DNA of 64,000 nucleotides, taken from the NCBI GenBank assembly GCA_945859605.1, contig OX243817.1:17608752-17672751 (forward strand). Direction: 5' to 3'. Below, in pieces: positions 51,746 to 63,280 of this stretch (positions are counted from its first letter, which is position 1; every line of letters starts with the position of its first letter). This stretch comes from Lumbricus rubellus. Its lineage: Eukaryota; Annelida; Clitellata; Crassiclitellata; Lumbricidae. The notes under the pieces are model-generated. The model saw nothing but the letters and a program-made list of their open reading frames with translations, was not told where the DNA came from and did not search any database. Made by a program: the position numbers and the translations under genes.

Positions 51746-54700
51746 ATGTCCGAACTACCAAAGGGATTTAATATCCGAGGCAGCAACGTTGATGATAGCG
51801 AAGAAATATATGAACTTATGAAGGTAAGATATATTTGTTTTCTGCTGAGAAGACTCCATCGTTCTTTAGCGGATATCTTTACACCATGTATAAAAATTAT
51901 GTAGACCTATAATAACATTGGAATAAATTATATGGACAGTGTGATGATGGAAGAGCGATGGAATTGCAATTTTATTGGAACCCGTGCATCGTCGCGGGCA
52001 AACTATTGATATATAGTCAGATAGACACGGAAACAAATTGCATCGGGTGCTGTGTCCAAGCAAAAAATCAACAGAAAAGTACTTTAGCTTTAGCCTATGC
52101 ATACTGTAAGCTATAGCTGAGGAAAAGGAATATGTCGTCGTGCTAAATTCAGAGGCACAGACAGAGACACAGATAGATAGAGCGACAGATAGAGAGACAG
52201 AGGCACACATACAGAGGTACAGACAGAGACACCGACAGAGACAGAGGGAAGTCACGGGAACCAACTTATTGGAGGGGGGGACGCTTAGTCAAAGCAGCAT
52301 CGGTGGGGGCGAGGAAGGTATGTAAAATCGGTTTTAGTTCACGATCAAGATTCCAGAGGAGGATTTATTTTTGTTTGTTTTGATCATTAAATTTGTGTTA
52401 TTTCTGCTGTTCTGTTTTTGAAGGAGCTCGCCAGTTATGAGGAATTATATCAAGTGACTGTCAGCTTAGATCGTAAGTATAGTCCATCTCCCACAAAGGT
52501 GGTAAATAAATAAACATTATATAATTATGCACTGCATGAAATATAGGCCTAATTATGCAAATCATGAAGGCGGAGGTATATGGTCGACGCAGCCGGGGAC
52601 GACAGATGAAAAGATGGGAGGACGTGATACAACAGGACCTGAAGCTGCTCAAAATGAAGAAAGAAGACAAGTGGAGGAGAAGGATCCGAGTGGCTGACCC
52701 CTCGCCAGAGGGAATTTAATAATTCTAGCCTGAAGGGAAAGAAGAGTATAATTATGCATTGTCAAAAACAAGAAATTTATTAGACACAAGCCATGTGTGC
52801 ATGCTAGGGTCACGTAGGGTGCTCATCAAGACTTCACTATACCGAACTAAGCAACCAATACTTTGGAAAAGGCTATTATTTTGTTGTCTTTGCGTAGTTT
52901 GGTTAAAACTATATATTTTTTTTTGTTTTTTCTTTAGAATTTCGAGAAGATGGCTTTGGAAACAATCCGTTTTATCGGTGTTTGGTCGTAGAAAAGTCAG
53001 ACGCACCGGGCAAAGGCAAACATTTCTCTGCTTCTAAGAGTAGACTCAGTTGAGTTAGAATTTAAAATTAGTAAGTGACAGATGTTTGATCTATGGGTTA
53101 ACTATAGGAGTACGATTTCTATTTTGCAGGCATCGCATATTGGCATTTAATACGGTTCACGTGCAAAATCTGTACTGACCAAAAACTGCAGACATTGTTC
53201 GATGTTCATCCTTAGACCAACTTTGAATTATAGGCCTATGTATACAATCCCTCTGCGTGCATGGTCGACCGCCGGTAGCCTATTTTCGCAGGAGGGGACA
53301 AAAGACATTGACACGTAAATTTTGCAGCAAGAGCCTGAAAATGCAAAGCAAGAAAGTAATTAGGCCTGTACTTTTTCCATAGAGGTTTCTAAATCTAAAT
53401 TTCTCAGTTTCGCTTTGTGTATCATTACCTTTACTGCGAATATATATTATTTGTTTAAAACCAACAGTAGAATAGATAAAAGATATACATGGGCTATCAG
53501 TTTTCCAGGGGAGTATAGTGCCTCCCCTTCTTAACACACGTGCAGGCGTTCATCATGGACAAGTGCAGTTAAAGTGTTCCCCCTCTGTTTCCATCGGTTA
53601 AGCAATTAAATATGCTCCACACGACCTCTTCGAAACTCCGCAGGTTTGCTGAAAGACAACTGTAGAAGAAATCTGACAGGAAGAAATCACGACACAGGGT
53701 CGCCCGCAGATATTCTTTTGAGGAGGGGTATAACCATGCAGTGCAGTGGTTACAGTCAAAGTTTGTAGGCCTAACAAGAGCTTGAAATATGCAGATCAAG
53801 AAATTAAGAAAATGGGTATTTTCATAAAAGAATCTAAACGTATGTTTCTCGGTTTCACTTTTTTATCATTAGTTTCACCAGTGCTTTAGTGCGAAAAACA
53901 GGGCAGTGTTTAACATGTCCATTCGGTGCGGTGCACCGAAAGCCCCTGAACCGAGAGTTTTGTTGTTATTGGCTAAATGTCTTAAACTACGAGTCTCAGT
54001 GTCACTTGAACCTTTTGTAAAATCAGTAAAATTTAAGAAAACATTAATTTCACTAAGTTCACTGACGTTGAGTGCTTGCTTATACTGACCCGCCACAGCC
54101 GACAAACCACGTAGGCTAGCCTATTGAACAGTGGATTTTTGTAAAATGACTAATCTTGTAAGACTGCCGAGCGGCACCTTGCCCTGCTGTAACCCTGTCA
54201 CTTTGCATCGACATTCAAAGAACCTTAAACACGGCCCTGGCGAAGAAATTTGTTAAAAACCAAAAAGGTAGGCCAATGCTAGTTTTAAAAAAGATGTTAA
54301 TTTTCCAGGGCGAGGTGTGTGCCCCTCTTGCCCCTATGTGAGGTCGCCATGCTGCCATGCAAGTCCGTGTGCATGTCATTATTGCTGTTGTCATCGTTAG
54401 CGTCATCACAGTCATCGTCTTCTTTGTAATTGAATACAGCAGCTGAGGAAAGCTTTTCTTTGTTGTTCTGCGTCATCAGATGGAGATAAAGAGAAGACAA
54501 TGGGGAGGAAGCTGATAGGCTACGCATTGTTCTATCGGAAGTACTCGTCATTTGCTGGCTACAGATCACTCTACCTGGAAGACTTGTACGTCACACCGGC
54601 CTTCCGAAAGCAAGGCATGGGAATGGCGCTTTTGAAAGAGGTCGCCAAGGTATACATGTACACGCAAATGAATAGTATACGTCTATACCCCACTGCAGCT

Positions 54701-55393
54701 GGGCAAATATGGATTTAGTCAATATTTATACGGAAGTGTATATTATTAATATGCAACCATGTATTGCACAAACACACACATATACATACATAATTATAAT
54801 TATTAGACGAGTGTATATGAAATTGTGCATGCATTTCAGCATGTATGTAGGCACCACCTTCCTGCGAGTGAAAATTACAACTCGATAAGCCAACTTCATG
54901 TGAACGAAAAGTAATCTGACGATATTGAAGAGAAATTAATTATTGGCAGGCCTAAATATGCGCATTAAACTTTCAGACTGACAAGATAGTTACAAGGTAA
55001 ACTATAAATTTGAGATTTTAGTATATATATATATTTATATAATTATATAAGACTAAACATCTATTGAAACAAACAACTTTTGAAACACGTTCCTGGGTAT
55101 TTTTAAATAATAATTTATTGTACAAAATAGTTTTCGTGCCCGTGGTTCACGGTGGTTATCTATTACACAGTTGTATTAGCTATACAGCACATGTCACGTA
55201 TGTGACTGACTGCATTGATTCACGACAGATGGCGTTCTCCGAAGGATGTGTTCGACTCGACTTCTCCGTTGTTCCTTGGAATGAGTCGGCCATCGACTTC
55301 TACCGGAAGTTGGGTGCCGTCGATGCGGCGGAACTGGAGAAGCGACAGCTGTTTCGGATAGTGGAAGAGCCACTGAGGAAGCTGGCTTCATAA
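51746..55393 (+). CDS. SAT2: Diamine/thialysine N-acetyltransferase (SSAT family), 5 exons, complete
   Basis: Transfers acetyl from acetyl-CoA to polyamines or thialysine-type amines; cytosolic GNAT enzyme. Exons 51746-51823, 52424-52472, 52938-53015, 54480-54649, 55229-55393 join to 179 residues plus TAA, close to the 170-171 of human SSAT proteins. Landmarks: FNIRGSNVDDSEEIYELMKE (N-terminal GNAT strand/helix), REDGFGNNPFYRCLVVE, LYLEDLYVTPAFRKQGMG with the acetyl-CoA loop R-x-x-G-x-G at 111-116, VVPWNESAIDFYRKLGA with the catalytic-position Tyr at 150. The motif YLED(L/I)YV and APGK resemble SSAT2 (thialysine acetyltransferase) more than SSAT1. The start at 51746 fits the family length; an upstream in-frame ATG (51695) would add 17 residues. 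Exon 3 appears to end at a GC donor (AAAG|GCAAAC); a weaker GT donor in the same phase ends it at 53039. Introns carry a LINE fragment and a hAT MITE. Confidence 0.9.
52564..52719 (+). pseudogene. LINE ORF2 C-terminal fragment
   Basis: 52 codons reading RRSRGRQMKRWEDVIQQDLK and then DKWRRRIRVADPSP-stop. The G-R-x-x-x-R-W-x-D-x-I and W-R-x-x-I-R-x-A-D-P pattern is typical of the end of many LINE reverse-transcriptase proteins. It lies in intron 2 of the acetyltransferase gene. Confidence 0.7.
53899..54239. mobile_element. hAT MITE in intron 3 of the acetyltransferase gene
   Basis: Ends CAGGGCAGTGTTTAA and TTAAACACGGCCCTG; flanking GCGAAAAA/GCGAAGAA match at 7 of 8. A diverged copy of its interior lies in opposite orientation at about 61912-62190. 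Confidence 0.78.
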
Positions 55394-55761
55394 GAAAACT
55401 ATTTGCAGTCTAATATAGGAAGGGAATTAGCACGAGAATGCTGTAGGCTATATGGATGACTCGCTTCAAAGTTGCTTGACGCTTATATTTTAGTCATATC
55501 ATTCAACTTGCGATTTAATTTGTACCTTTTCAATTATTACTTATTATTTAGCCTATTATAATGTTTCATGTCCCAGCGTGCGTTTGCAAATGGAGTAATG
55601 AAAATACTTACTTACTTTAATACTTTCCCCTCTGAAAATCACTTTCAAAAAGACAAGTGTGATGAGTGAGAGGGGATCTGATTTCGTATCCTTACAGTTA
55701 CAGGAGACACTGTTGCTGAAATTATAGTCATGGCGCAAATAAGGTATTGCTCTGATTTAAA

Positions 55762-56033
55762 GTGAAAGTCCCATCCCGTTCCATGAGGAACACAGGGAGG
55801 CGCTCATCTCCTTTTCCATAGCCCTGAGCCAGCAATGAACGAATCCCAAGGTCCTGGACACGAGGCCAGTGTATCGCAGGACTTGCTGTTTACTTCCCAG
55901 CTTATGCCGGTACCAAATTATACTGCTTGGTGACAGAGGCACGTGTGCGTGAACAACTTGCCCAAGGTCGTTACCCGGAGTCGAACCCGCAACCTTCCGC
56001 TCTGTGAGCGGACGCGTTACCACCTGGTCGCAC
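55762..56033 (-). mobile_element. tRNA-derived SINE of a second family, with 13-bp target duplication
   Basis: In reverse: ACCAGGTGGTAACGCGTCCG (A-box part), GCGGGTTCGACTCCGGG (B-box), CTTGGGCAAGTTGTTCACGC, and a 3' part ending CATGGAACGGGATGGGAC. The 13-bp GCTCTGATTTAAA flanks it on both sides (55749-55761 and 56034-56046), a clear retrotransposition footprint. It lies about 370 bp downstream of the acetyltransferase stop codon. Confidence 0.88.
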
Positions 56034-56339
56034 GCTCTGATTTAAATAAATTTAATAGAACAGGGAAGAGAATCATCACAATAATGCTGTATAAAACATT
56101 TTATTTCAATTTTATTTCGACTTTTTAAATCATTTTTATCTATTCATTGTCAATGAATTTGCAGATAAGTTGCCGAAATGGGGTCTGCGTCCACTTCAGA
56201 ACGATATCCAGCAGTTTTATTTATGTAGGTCTACAGCAGAACCAACGAACGCTTGGTAGTCGTTTAAGTGCCATGAGGTCCCGTATGCAATATGGTGTTA
56301 TGAAGTGGTTCATTTCCAATCAGTTATAGGCCTATAGCC

Positions 56340-56490
56340 TCCTTGGCTATTTATTTTCAGCGTCATACAGCATGCTGCAAGGCTTATCAAAAAACTTTGA
56401 TTAGAAATTTCACTCCTCGTGACAACATCACCCACACCCTTCGTGAACTGCGCTGGCTTCATATATACATATACTTGCACAGATTACTGT
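56340..56490 (+). pseudogene. LINE reverse-transcriptase tail fragment
   Basis: Frames read QHAARLIKKL and NFTPRDNITHTLRELRWL, matching the AARLI...ITPVLRELHWLP block of CR1/L2-type reverse transcriptases. Frameshifted and short. Confidence 0.6.
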
Positions 56491-56682
56491 CAAAATGTGT
56501 CTTTTGATGTACTTGGTCCTCACTATCATAGTCTATCAATCCATCAATCAATCAATCAATCAGTCAATCAATTAATCAATCAATCAATCAACCAGTCAGT
56601 CAGTCAATCAACCAGTCAGTCAGTCAGTCAGTCAATCAGCCGTTTATTGACATAACAACAACGACGACGACAACAGAAATCT

Positions 56683-56920
56683 GACCACCACCACCACCAC
56701 CACCACCACCACCACCACCACCACCACCACCACCACCACCACCACCACCACCACCACCACCACCACCACCACCACCACCACCACCACCACCACCACCACC
56801 ACCACCACCACCACAGCCACCACCACAACCACAATCACCACCACCACCACCACCACCACTACCACCACCACCACCACCACCACCACCACCACCACCACCA
56901 CCACCACCACCACCACCACC
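56683..56920. repeat. (CCA)n triplet array
   Basis: About 75 CCA triplets with few interruptions, preceded by (CAAT)n/(CAGT)n at 56537-56640. Confidence 0.96.
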
Positions 56921-57462
56921 AAATGATCAGTATCAGATTACTTATTATGCGTAGAAGACGGGTGTTAAGAAGGTGCAAATGTCCCTACCCCTATTTCGTG
57001 CGAGCTTCTTTTTCGGGAATTCCAGCTGCAGACATATATTATATATGTTGTATTAGGCCTACATGACGGGGAGATAGTTTATAACGGATTCATATCTAAA
57101 GCATCGCTGGCGTCATGCTTGACTGGGGTCGAAGGAGTTCAGGATTGCTGAGTGCTTTGAGTATAATTTTTATAAGCGTGTAGTCGGTGTTGAAGGAGGG
57201 TTGACGAATTTTGGCAATTGTTTTGTCCTGTTGCGGATATTTCGGTCGTGCCAAATCTCCAGCAGTTATGTAATTAAGACGTAGTGAAAGGTAAGTTTAG
57301 ATATTAAAGTTAGTTGCCAGTTTCGTTGTCGTTCGTGTAGGCCTACAACCGAGTTGCGTTGTCGATGTTGTTGTTGCTTCTGCTGAAGTCGGTCGTTTGG
57401 GATGACGTTCTTATCGACTGAAGGTTGTATTATGTTGGTGTGAAAGCGAAACTGCACGTGGT

Positions 57463-57591
57463 TCAATGTTCATATTCCTGGTTCAATTCTCTAAATATTG
57501 GTGAAATTTTAGTATGATTAATCACCAGGCATGCATTAGGCCTATTATATATGAAAAACAGTTTGACTTAATTTTTTATTGAACCACGGTG
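57463..57591. mobile_element. Mariner terminal fragment
   Basis: About 130 bp matching the inner right end of the element at 29023-30019 (TTCAATTCTCTAAATAT, then ACCACGGTGTA). The left part is missing. Confidence 0.65.
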
Positions 57592-57681
57592 TATATCATT
57601 ATTTGTTTTTACAAACCGTTGTCCTCTTCTTTCTGGCTATGGGAATACAACATTATATATAAATATATAGGGCGTATAATA

Positions 57682-57830
57682 CTAGCTGGGTACCCTACGT
57701 TGCTCGGGAGGCGAGAATTTTAGGATTCGCTCCGTTCCGTTCCCGGCCAATGCCCTACCGCCCCTCTGCCACTTCTCCCTGGGTGTGGGCGCAAGAACAG
57801 AAACTATGCCTTTGTAGAGAGACACAGGCC
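57682..57830 (-). mobile_element. Helitron 3'-end fragment
   Basis: ACTAGCTGGGTACCC followed by TACGTTGCTCGGG resembles, in reverse, the CTAG plus hairpin terminus of the Helitrons above. The other end was not located. Confidence 0.5.
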
Positions 57831-58872
57831 TATGAGGGTACGACGTCAGTTAATCCGAATTTTTTCCGCCGAATTAAAATCTTGCCCCACTGCTGAAATC
57901 TCCCATATGCCGCCTATAGTCAGTACGAGACCCAGCTTTCTCTGCGTCGAATTCACCGACATGCATTAGAAGTTCATTGATTTGTTCTCGCGTTCAAGTC
58001 TTGATATGACAGACGTGTCGTGATATGGCAATATTTTTGCTCTTAATATTTCGATTTTCCGTTTTTTTGATGAAATGTAGGCCTATACATGCAACAGATG
58101 GGAGTCAGTAGGCCTATACCTGGTATAGGCAGATAAATCGAAGGAATCAGGCCTATAACTATTCAGCAGAGTCGATGTTGCGTGACAATTTTTTCAGAAT
58201 AGAATCGCTCTCGGAGACTCTATCCTGAAATAGACTCCGGGAGGAGGGGAGGAGTGTAGGCCTATTTCATCCGTCGCTGAAATAAAGTCTCCCCCGTTCA
58301 ACGCGAAATAGGATATACTGAAAAATTCATGGCTAAGCAGTTTAAACCGTTAGTTTCGTTGCCAAATTATTGGACATTACCGTACATGTACGTTCTCAAA
58401 TTGTTAACTGTTTCATCTGAAAAAAATCCAAGACAAGGTTCCGTTAGGGGAGACCGTTTCGGGGGAGACTTTGTAATGGGGTAGACTATTTATCGTAACA
58501 CCGGCATCGATTATACAACATAATTTCGCAGCCTTCGAAGCTAGGCCTGGTTCATATTTTTATGAATACACTACAAAAACGGCTCAGATGCTGCCCTAGC
58601 CTAAGATCATTGGTTTGAAGTAAAGATTTAGGTTTGCTTGTGTCTGAAGCCGGTTTAAGTCGACTTGTAGGAAAAACAACTTCAAGTGACTTCTCTCTAC
58701 AAAATTTGACTTGTTGTCAGTTGCGGTAAGCAGAAACGACTCGATTTGGGATGACCACGTCGACTGGGGTTGACTTATTGGAGTGGACTCCCAGGTCTAG
58801 CAGTAGGCCTAGTTGAAGCATTGTAGTGGCAAGTAGCAGTATTAGTGGTAGTGGTAGTAATTGTAGGCCTAT

Positions 58873-58905
58873 CTGGGCGCGGTGGTGTAGGGGTGGTGTT
58901 CGCAT
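58873..58905 (+). mobile_element. SINE head fragment
   Basis: GGGCGCGGTGGTGTAGGGGT matches the A-box head of the SINEs above; the homology ends soon after. Confidence 0.5.
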
Positions 58906-61900
58906 GTACGTAACGTTGTCCCAGATAGTGGTGGTGACTATTCCTCTGCAGCTCTAATTTCTAGGGTAGAGGGATAAAACGCCCATCCCTGCTTTGTTCC
59001 CCCCCGGTGCTATCCAGTGAACAATTTTACTGTTCAGTGGTATTTTAGTTGTTACCTATTGAGATAATCGTCAGCCATTTGTGTTGTGATTGTTTATTTA
59101 TTTTGCCTTCAATAAATATTTATTTTGTTTATTTATTTTGCTTTCAATAAAAATTTATTTTTCTCGTATTTCCTGAAGAATTTGCAGCCTATTCTGTTAC
59201 TTCTGTTCAAAGCATTATTGATGCCAAAGTACCAGGACTGGTATAGACATTGATACAAGCTATAGGTTCAAAGTATACCATACAGTCTATCGACTTACAA
59301 GTGCACAATAAATGTGACTCTAATATACCAATTTTTAATGGTGATATTATAGGCAATCTGCCAATCTCACAGGTAGTAGGCTATGCCAAGCGGGGAAACG
59401 CCTCTATGGTTCGCCTTGGCTTTGAGTAAAACGTTCCATGTATTTGCATATGTACTGAATCATCTGAATGTCTATTCTTAGCAAGCGATTTTTTCTTGTG
59501 TGAAAAAGAATAGAGCGGGAATCCTGAGTAGGCTACATTAGAATAAAAATAGAGCATTGTACCGATATCTTTTATATCCTTTGAGATATTTCAACGTGTA
59601 ATATTCGATTCAGTTTAGGACACTGTTAGGACAGCCTTTGTAACGGTGCATTGAAACTTATAAGAACCCTCCACGAAAAAGTTCGAACGCTCATGAAACC
59701 ATATCAAAAGAGGTAAATAAAGAAACATATCTTGAGAAATTGCAAAACTAGGGAAAAGGTGTAGAAATGTTTGGGGACATTGTAGTCTGCAAATGCACCA
59801 GTCACAATTGCAAATGTTCCAAAGCCAGAAAGGTACCAAGAGTGGCAAGAGAGTAAATAGAGTTCCTACAATGATCGCTTTTATCAGTGTAGCCTACTAT
59901 TGGCCGTCTGGATAAGATTGTGTTAAGTTGTTAACTAAACTAAGGAAGCGGCATGATAGAAAGAGAAAGGAAACCGAGTACCTAAGAAGATTGTTAAACG
60001 ACTGGATTTTGTCAACACGCAAACATTAGCAGACCGCAGTGTTAAAAATAACGAAACGGGAAGTCTGAAATTGATCCAACAGATTTTGTCGAGATACGAT
60101 TACGATAAATGCTAAATCTTGCCACAGAGAAAACCATGGATGCGTTAGAAAACTGAAATTATACAAAAACGAAAAATATACAGTCGTTGTATTCTGTTAG
60201 CTGTTGTTAGCCAACGGGAATGATTTATTTTTCATGGACTACTTCTTGCAAGGTCCACAGACTCCACACTACACGATCCATTGATAGGCCTTTAATACTT
60301 TGATAGATTTCGAATGTATAGCCTACTTTTCGTTGAACTAACGTTTGTGTGTTGACAAAATCCAGACGTTTAACCATTGTTTACTGTTTAGGGCAATGAC
60401 ATCGTGGAAACCTATAAGCGCGGCCCACGTACACCCTCTTGACAGAAGACTCAGCCGACGACGCACAGGGAGCGCTTTAGTTGGAAATTGACAGAAAAGC
60501 GGGGGGGGGGTCAGATCTGGGTGTCGCATGGTCAGCAAAAATGTAGAACCAAGGGTCTTGATGATAGCGGCCTCTGTGGTGTCGCAAGGCGTATAAGACT
60601 ACGTGACATAACCCACGGACTCAGACTGTTGCTGTTTGTTGAGAGATGAACATCTTCAAGCCAGGTTGAATGGGCTGGACCCAACTCAGTGGGTTGATCT
60701 TGGGCAGGACCGCTAATCGCGTCGACAAATTTGAACAGTTATTGTATTTGATAGGTCTATGAATGAATTATTCAGTAGGCCTATGTGAAATGTGTGACAA
60801 CGTATCCTAATGCATATAGCCTAATTACGATATAGACCTATGTTCAACGTATAATGACCATGTTACCATTTATTAAAAATGAAGACACCCGCATGTAGAT
60901 CCTAATATTTCGATCCTAAACTCAACATCATACGAGAAACTTTTCGGCTGTACTCTTATGTCTTCATCGGAGTGCATTCGCTTATGACTCGTGTTGTTTT
61001 ATTGGCTGCGATATAACTTTCAGATGACTTTGTTTGCTGTAGCGACTGTTGACATCATAGGCCGCACGCTTTTTTGCAAGACTTGTCTTATTAAAGCGTG
61101 TTATATTATAATAAATTGTATATTGTATTGTATTGTATTTAGTTGAATGCTAGGCTAATTAGCGACTACACTACAGCACCGGGCTCGCAGTTTGGAGGGA
61201 CCCGCAGTCATAAATAATTATGCGCTTGGTGAAGCGATGGGTTGACAGAGGAGGAGGGTATAATCACAGCACCCGGGTCCACTCTATAGCTTTGATGCTA
61301 TACCCTGAATATCACAGGCCTTGAATACTGCTTATAGTTTATGTGCAAATCATCCATCACCATTCCCTGCATACAAACATGCTATGATATTACCATAGGC
61401 CTAGGCAAAAAACATAATCACAGGACAATGACTTTTGCTAGTTTTAACTGTACATAAGTGCTTCTACAACTGCACAAATCCATTTAGAACTGCACATTTT
61501 GTGTACAACTGCACGTTAAAAAAGCCCCGATAGCCTGCTTGCTCATTGCATTAGGTCTACATATTAGAGTCGGCCGACATGTAAGCCTAGACCTATAATT
61601 ATTATGTGCACATTGCCTTAATAAAGTTAGTATTCAGGGCTTAAATCCCAGGCTACCATAAAATCCTGAATATGACTAAAGCAAACAACCGAGATTCAAA
61701 ATCTCGGGCTAGCACGGTCCGTCCACGGGGACCTAAATAGCGTGGCGACACTACTAATAATCTTCGATATGGCAGTGTCGTTTTAAACATGACATTGTAA
61801 CAACTAAAGCAAATAAGTTCGCGAATTTGACGATTAGCTATTAATGTCATTCGTCGGCGCATTTAGCTGATAATGTTTTGGCCAAAGTTCTTCGAGTGTC

Positions 61901-61911
61901 GGTGCAAGGTG

Positions 61912-62190
61912 TTACAGCAGAGGCAAAATGCCGTTCGGCAGTCTTACAAGATTAGTCATTCTATACAAAAATCTGCTGTTCGATAGGCTAGCCTACGTGG
62001 TTTGTCGGCTCAGTAAGCAAGCATGCAACGTCGCCGGTGAACTTAGTGTAATTAATGTTTTTTTAAACAATTATAGGCTACTGATTTTACAAAAGGTTTT
62101 TAGTAACACTGAGACTCGCAATTTAAGACATTTGGCCAATGACAACAAACTCTAGACTCAGGGGCATTCGGTGACGGCACTGACCAGGGG
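61912..62190. repeat. Diverged inverted copy of the 53899-54239 element
   Basis: Shares GGCAGTCTTACAAGATTAG, GCTAGCCTACGTGG and GACACTGAGACTCG-type stretches with the reverse complement of 53899-54239. No terminal repeats or target duplication were found here. Confidence 0.65.
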
Positions 62191-63280
62191 GCTTCCCACA
62201 GACATAATAATAATAATAATAGCCAAATTATAATTATTTCAGGCCTAGTGCACGCAGCATGCAATGACAGCAGCAATATTGCTCTATTAGCTGAACATTG
62301 TTAGTGACAAATAAAAGCATTTATAAAAGTATTTTTGGCATTATAAAAATTTATACAGTATACAATAGGTCTACTGAGGAAACAAATTTGAAGTTAAAAT
62401 AGGCCTATAAATAGGCCTACAGATCGTCTAGTCATTCTATTGTATTACAAATACAACAGTTACTACAAAATTCTGTGATAGTATTTAAAATACTAGTTTG
62501 AATACTAGGCCTATAGTGTTTAAAATAATCCCCTAAACCGAATCAAACATAGTAAGAAATAAATAAGAACAAGAACAAACCATGTTTGATCATTCAACCA
62601 CATGTAGTGTCTTACACATAGGCCCTTAGAAAATATTTTAACAAGCTGGCCAAGTCTTGCCCTTGCATTTTTTTTTATTTGTTCTGGAAGAAAGTGTCCC
62701 TGATACCGTTAGTCAGCTATTAGTGCTATAGCTCTTTACTATGAATGTATGCATGAATAATATATGCTATAAATCTATAGTAAGAAATTGTAGAAAGATT
62801 TTGTTTGTCTCATTCCAAAAGACTCATAAATAGGACTAGTAGTACGTTATACTGACTCTTACTGAGACAATGTAATTGTGCAAGCTGCTCAGTTTTAAAG
62901 ACATTTTATATCTTAACTCTGCTGGTCAGGAGTTGAGGCCCACAGTTTTACTGAACATGGCATCCACATTTGCTATAATCCAACCCTGATTGCAACTTCA
63001 AATTTCAACCTGCATACTATGCATAGGACTACTCCTAATTCCTAAACCGTATTTACTGTTGTTTGAACTGCTAACGTTGGAGCGCTGTATTGACCTTTCT
63101 GTAATCATAGTGTAATGGCTGAACTTAAGAACAGAACTTGGACTGTCATGCATACCGATGGATGTTTCATGTTCTGAGCTGATTATATTAATTGTAATTA
63201 GTAATTACTATTTCTTACAATAATATTATTCATTGTCATGATCACCTCTTCTTTATCCGTTCATTTTTCTTCAGATCGTG

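Larger units (their letters stand above)
55394..63274. other. Intergenic region and probable 5' end of the membrane-protein gene
   Basis: No coding exon was recognised apart from transposon fragments. It holds the second-family SINE, a LINE tail, the (CCA)n array, a mariner end, a Helitron end, a 35-bp inverted repeat pair (59993-60027 and 60340-60374) and a 33-bp tandem duplication near 59090-59160. The 5' non-coding exon of the 63281 gene must lie here or in this direction but cannot be placed. Confidence 0.5.

Noticed and set aside
53907..54105. Peptide LGSGAFGAP on the minus strand resembling a kinase glycine loop
   Set aside because: It lies inside the hAT MITE with an 8-bp-type target duplication, lacks the following Val/Lys and is not kept in the diverged copy at 61912-62190.
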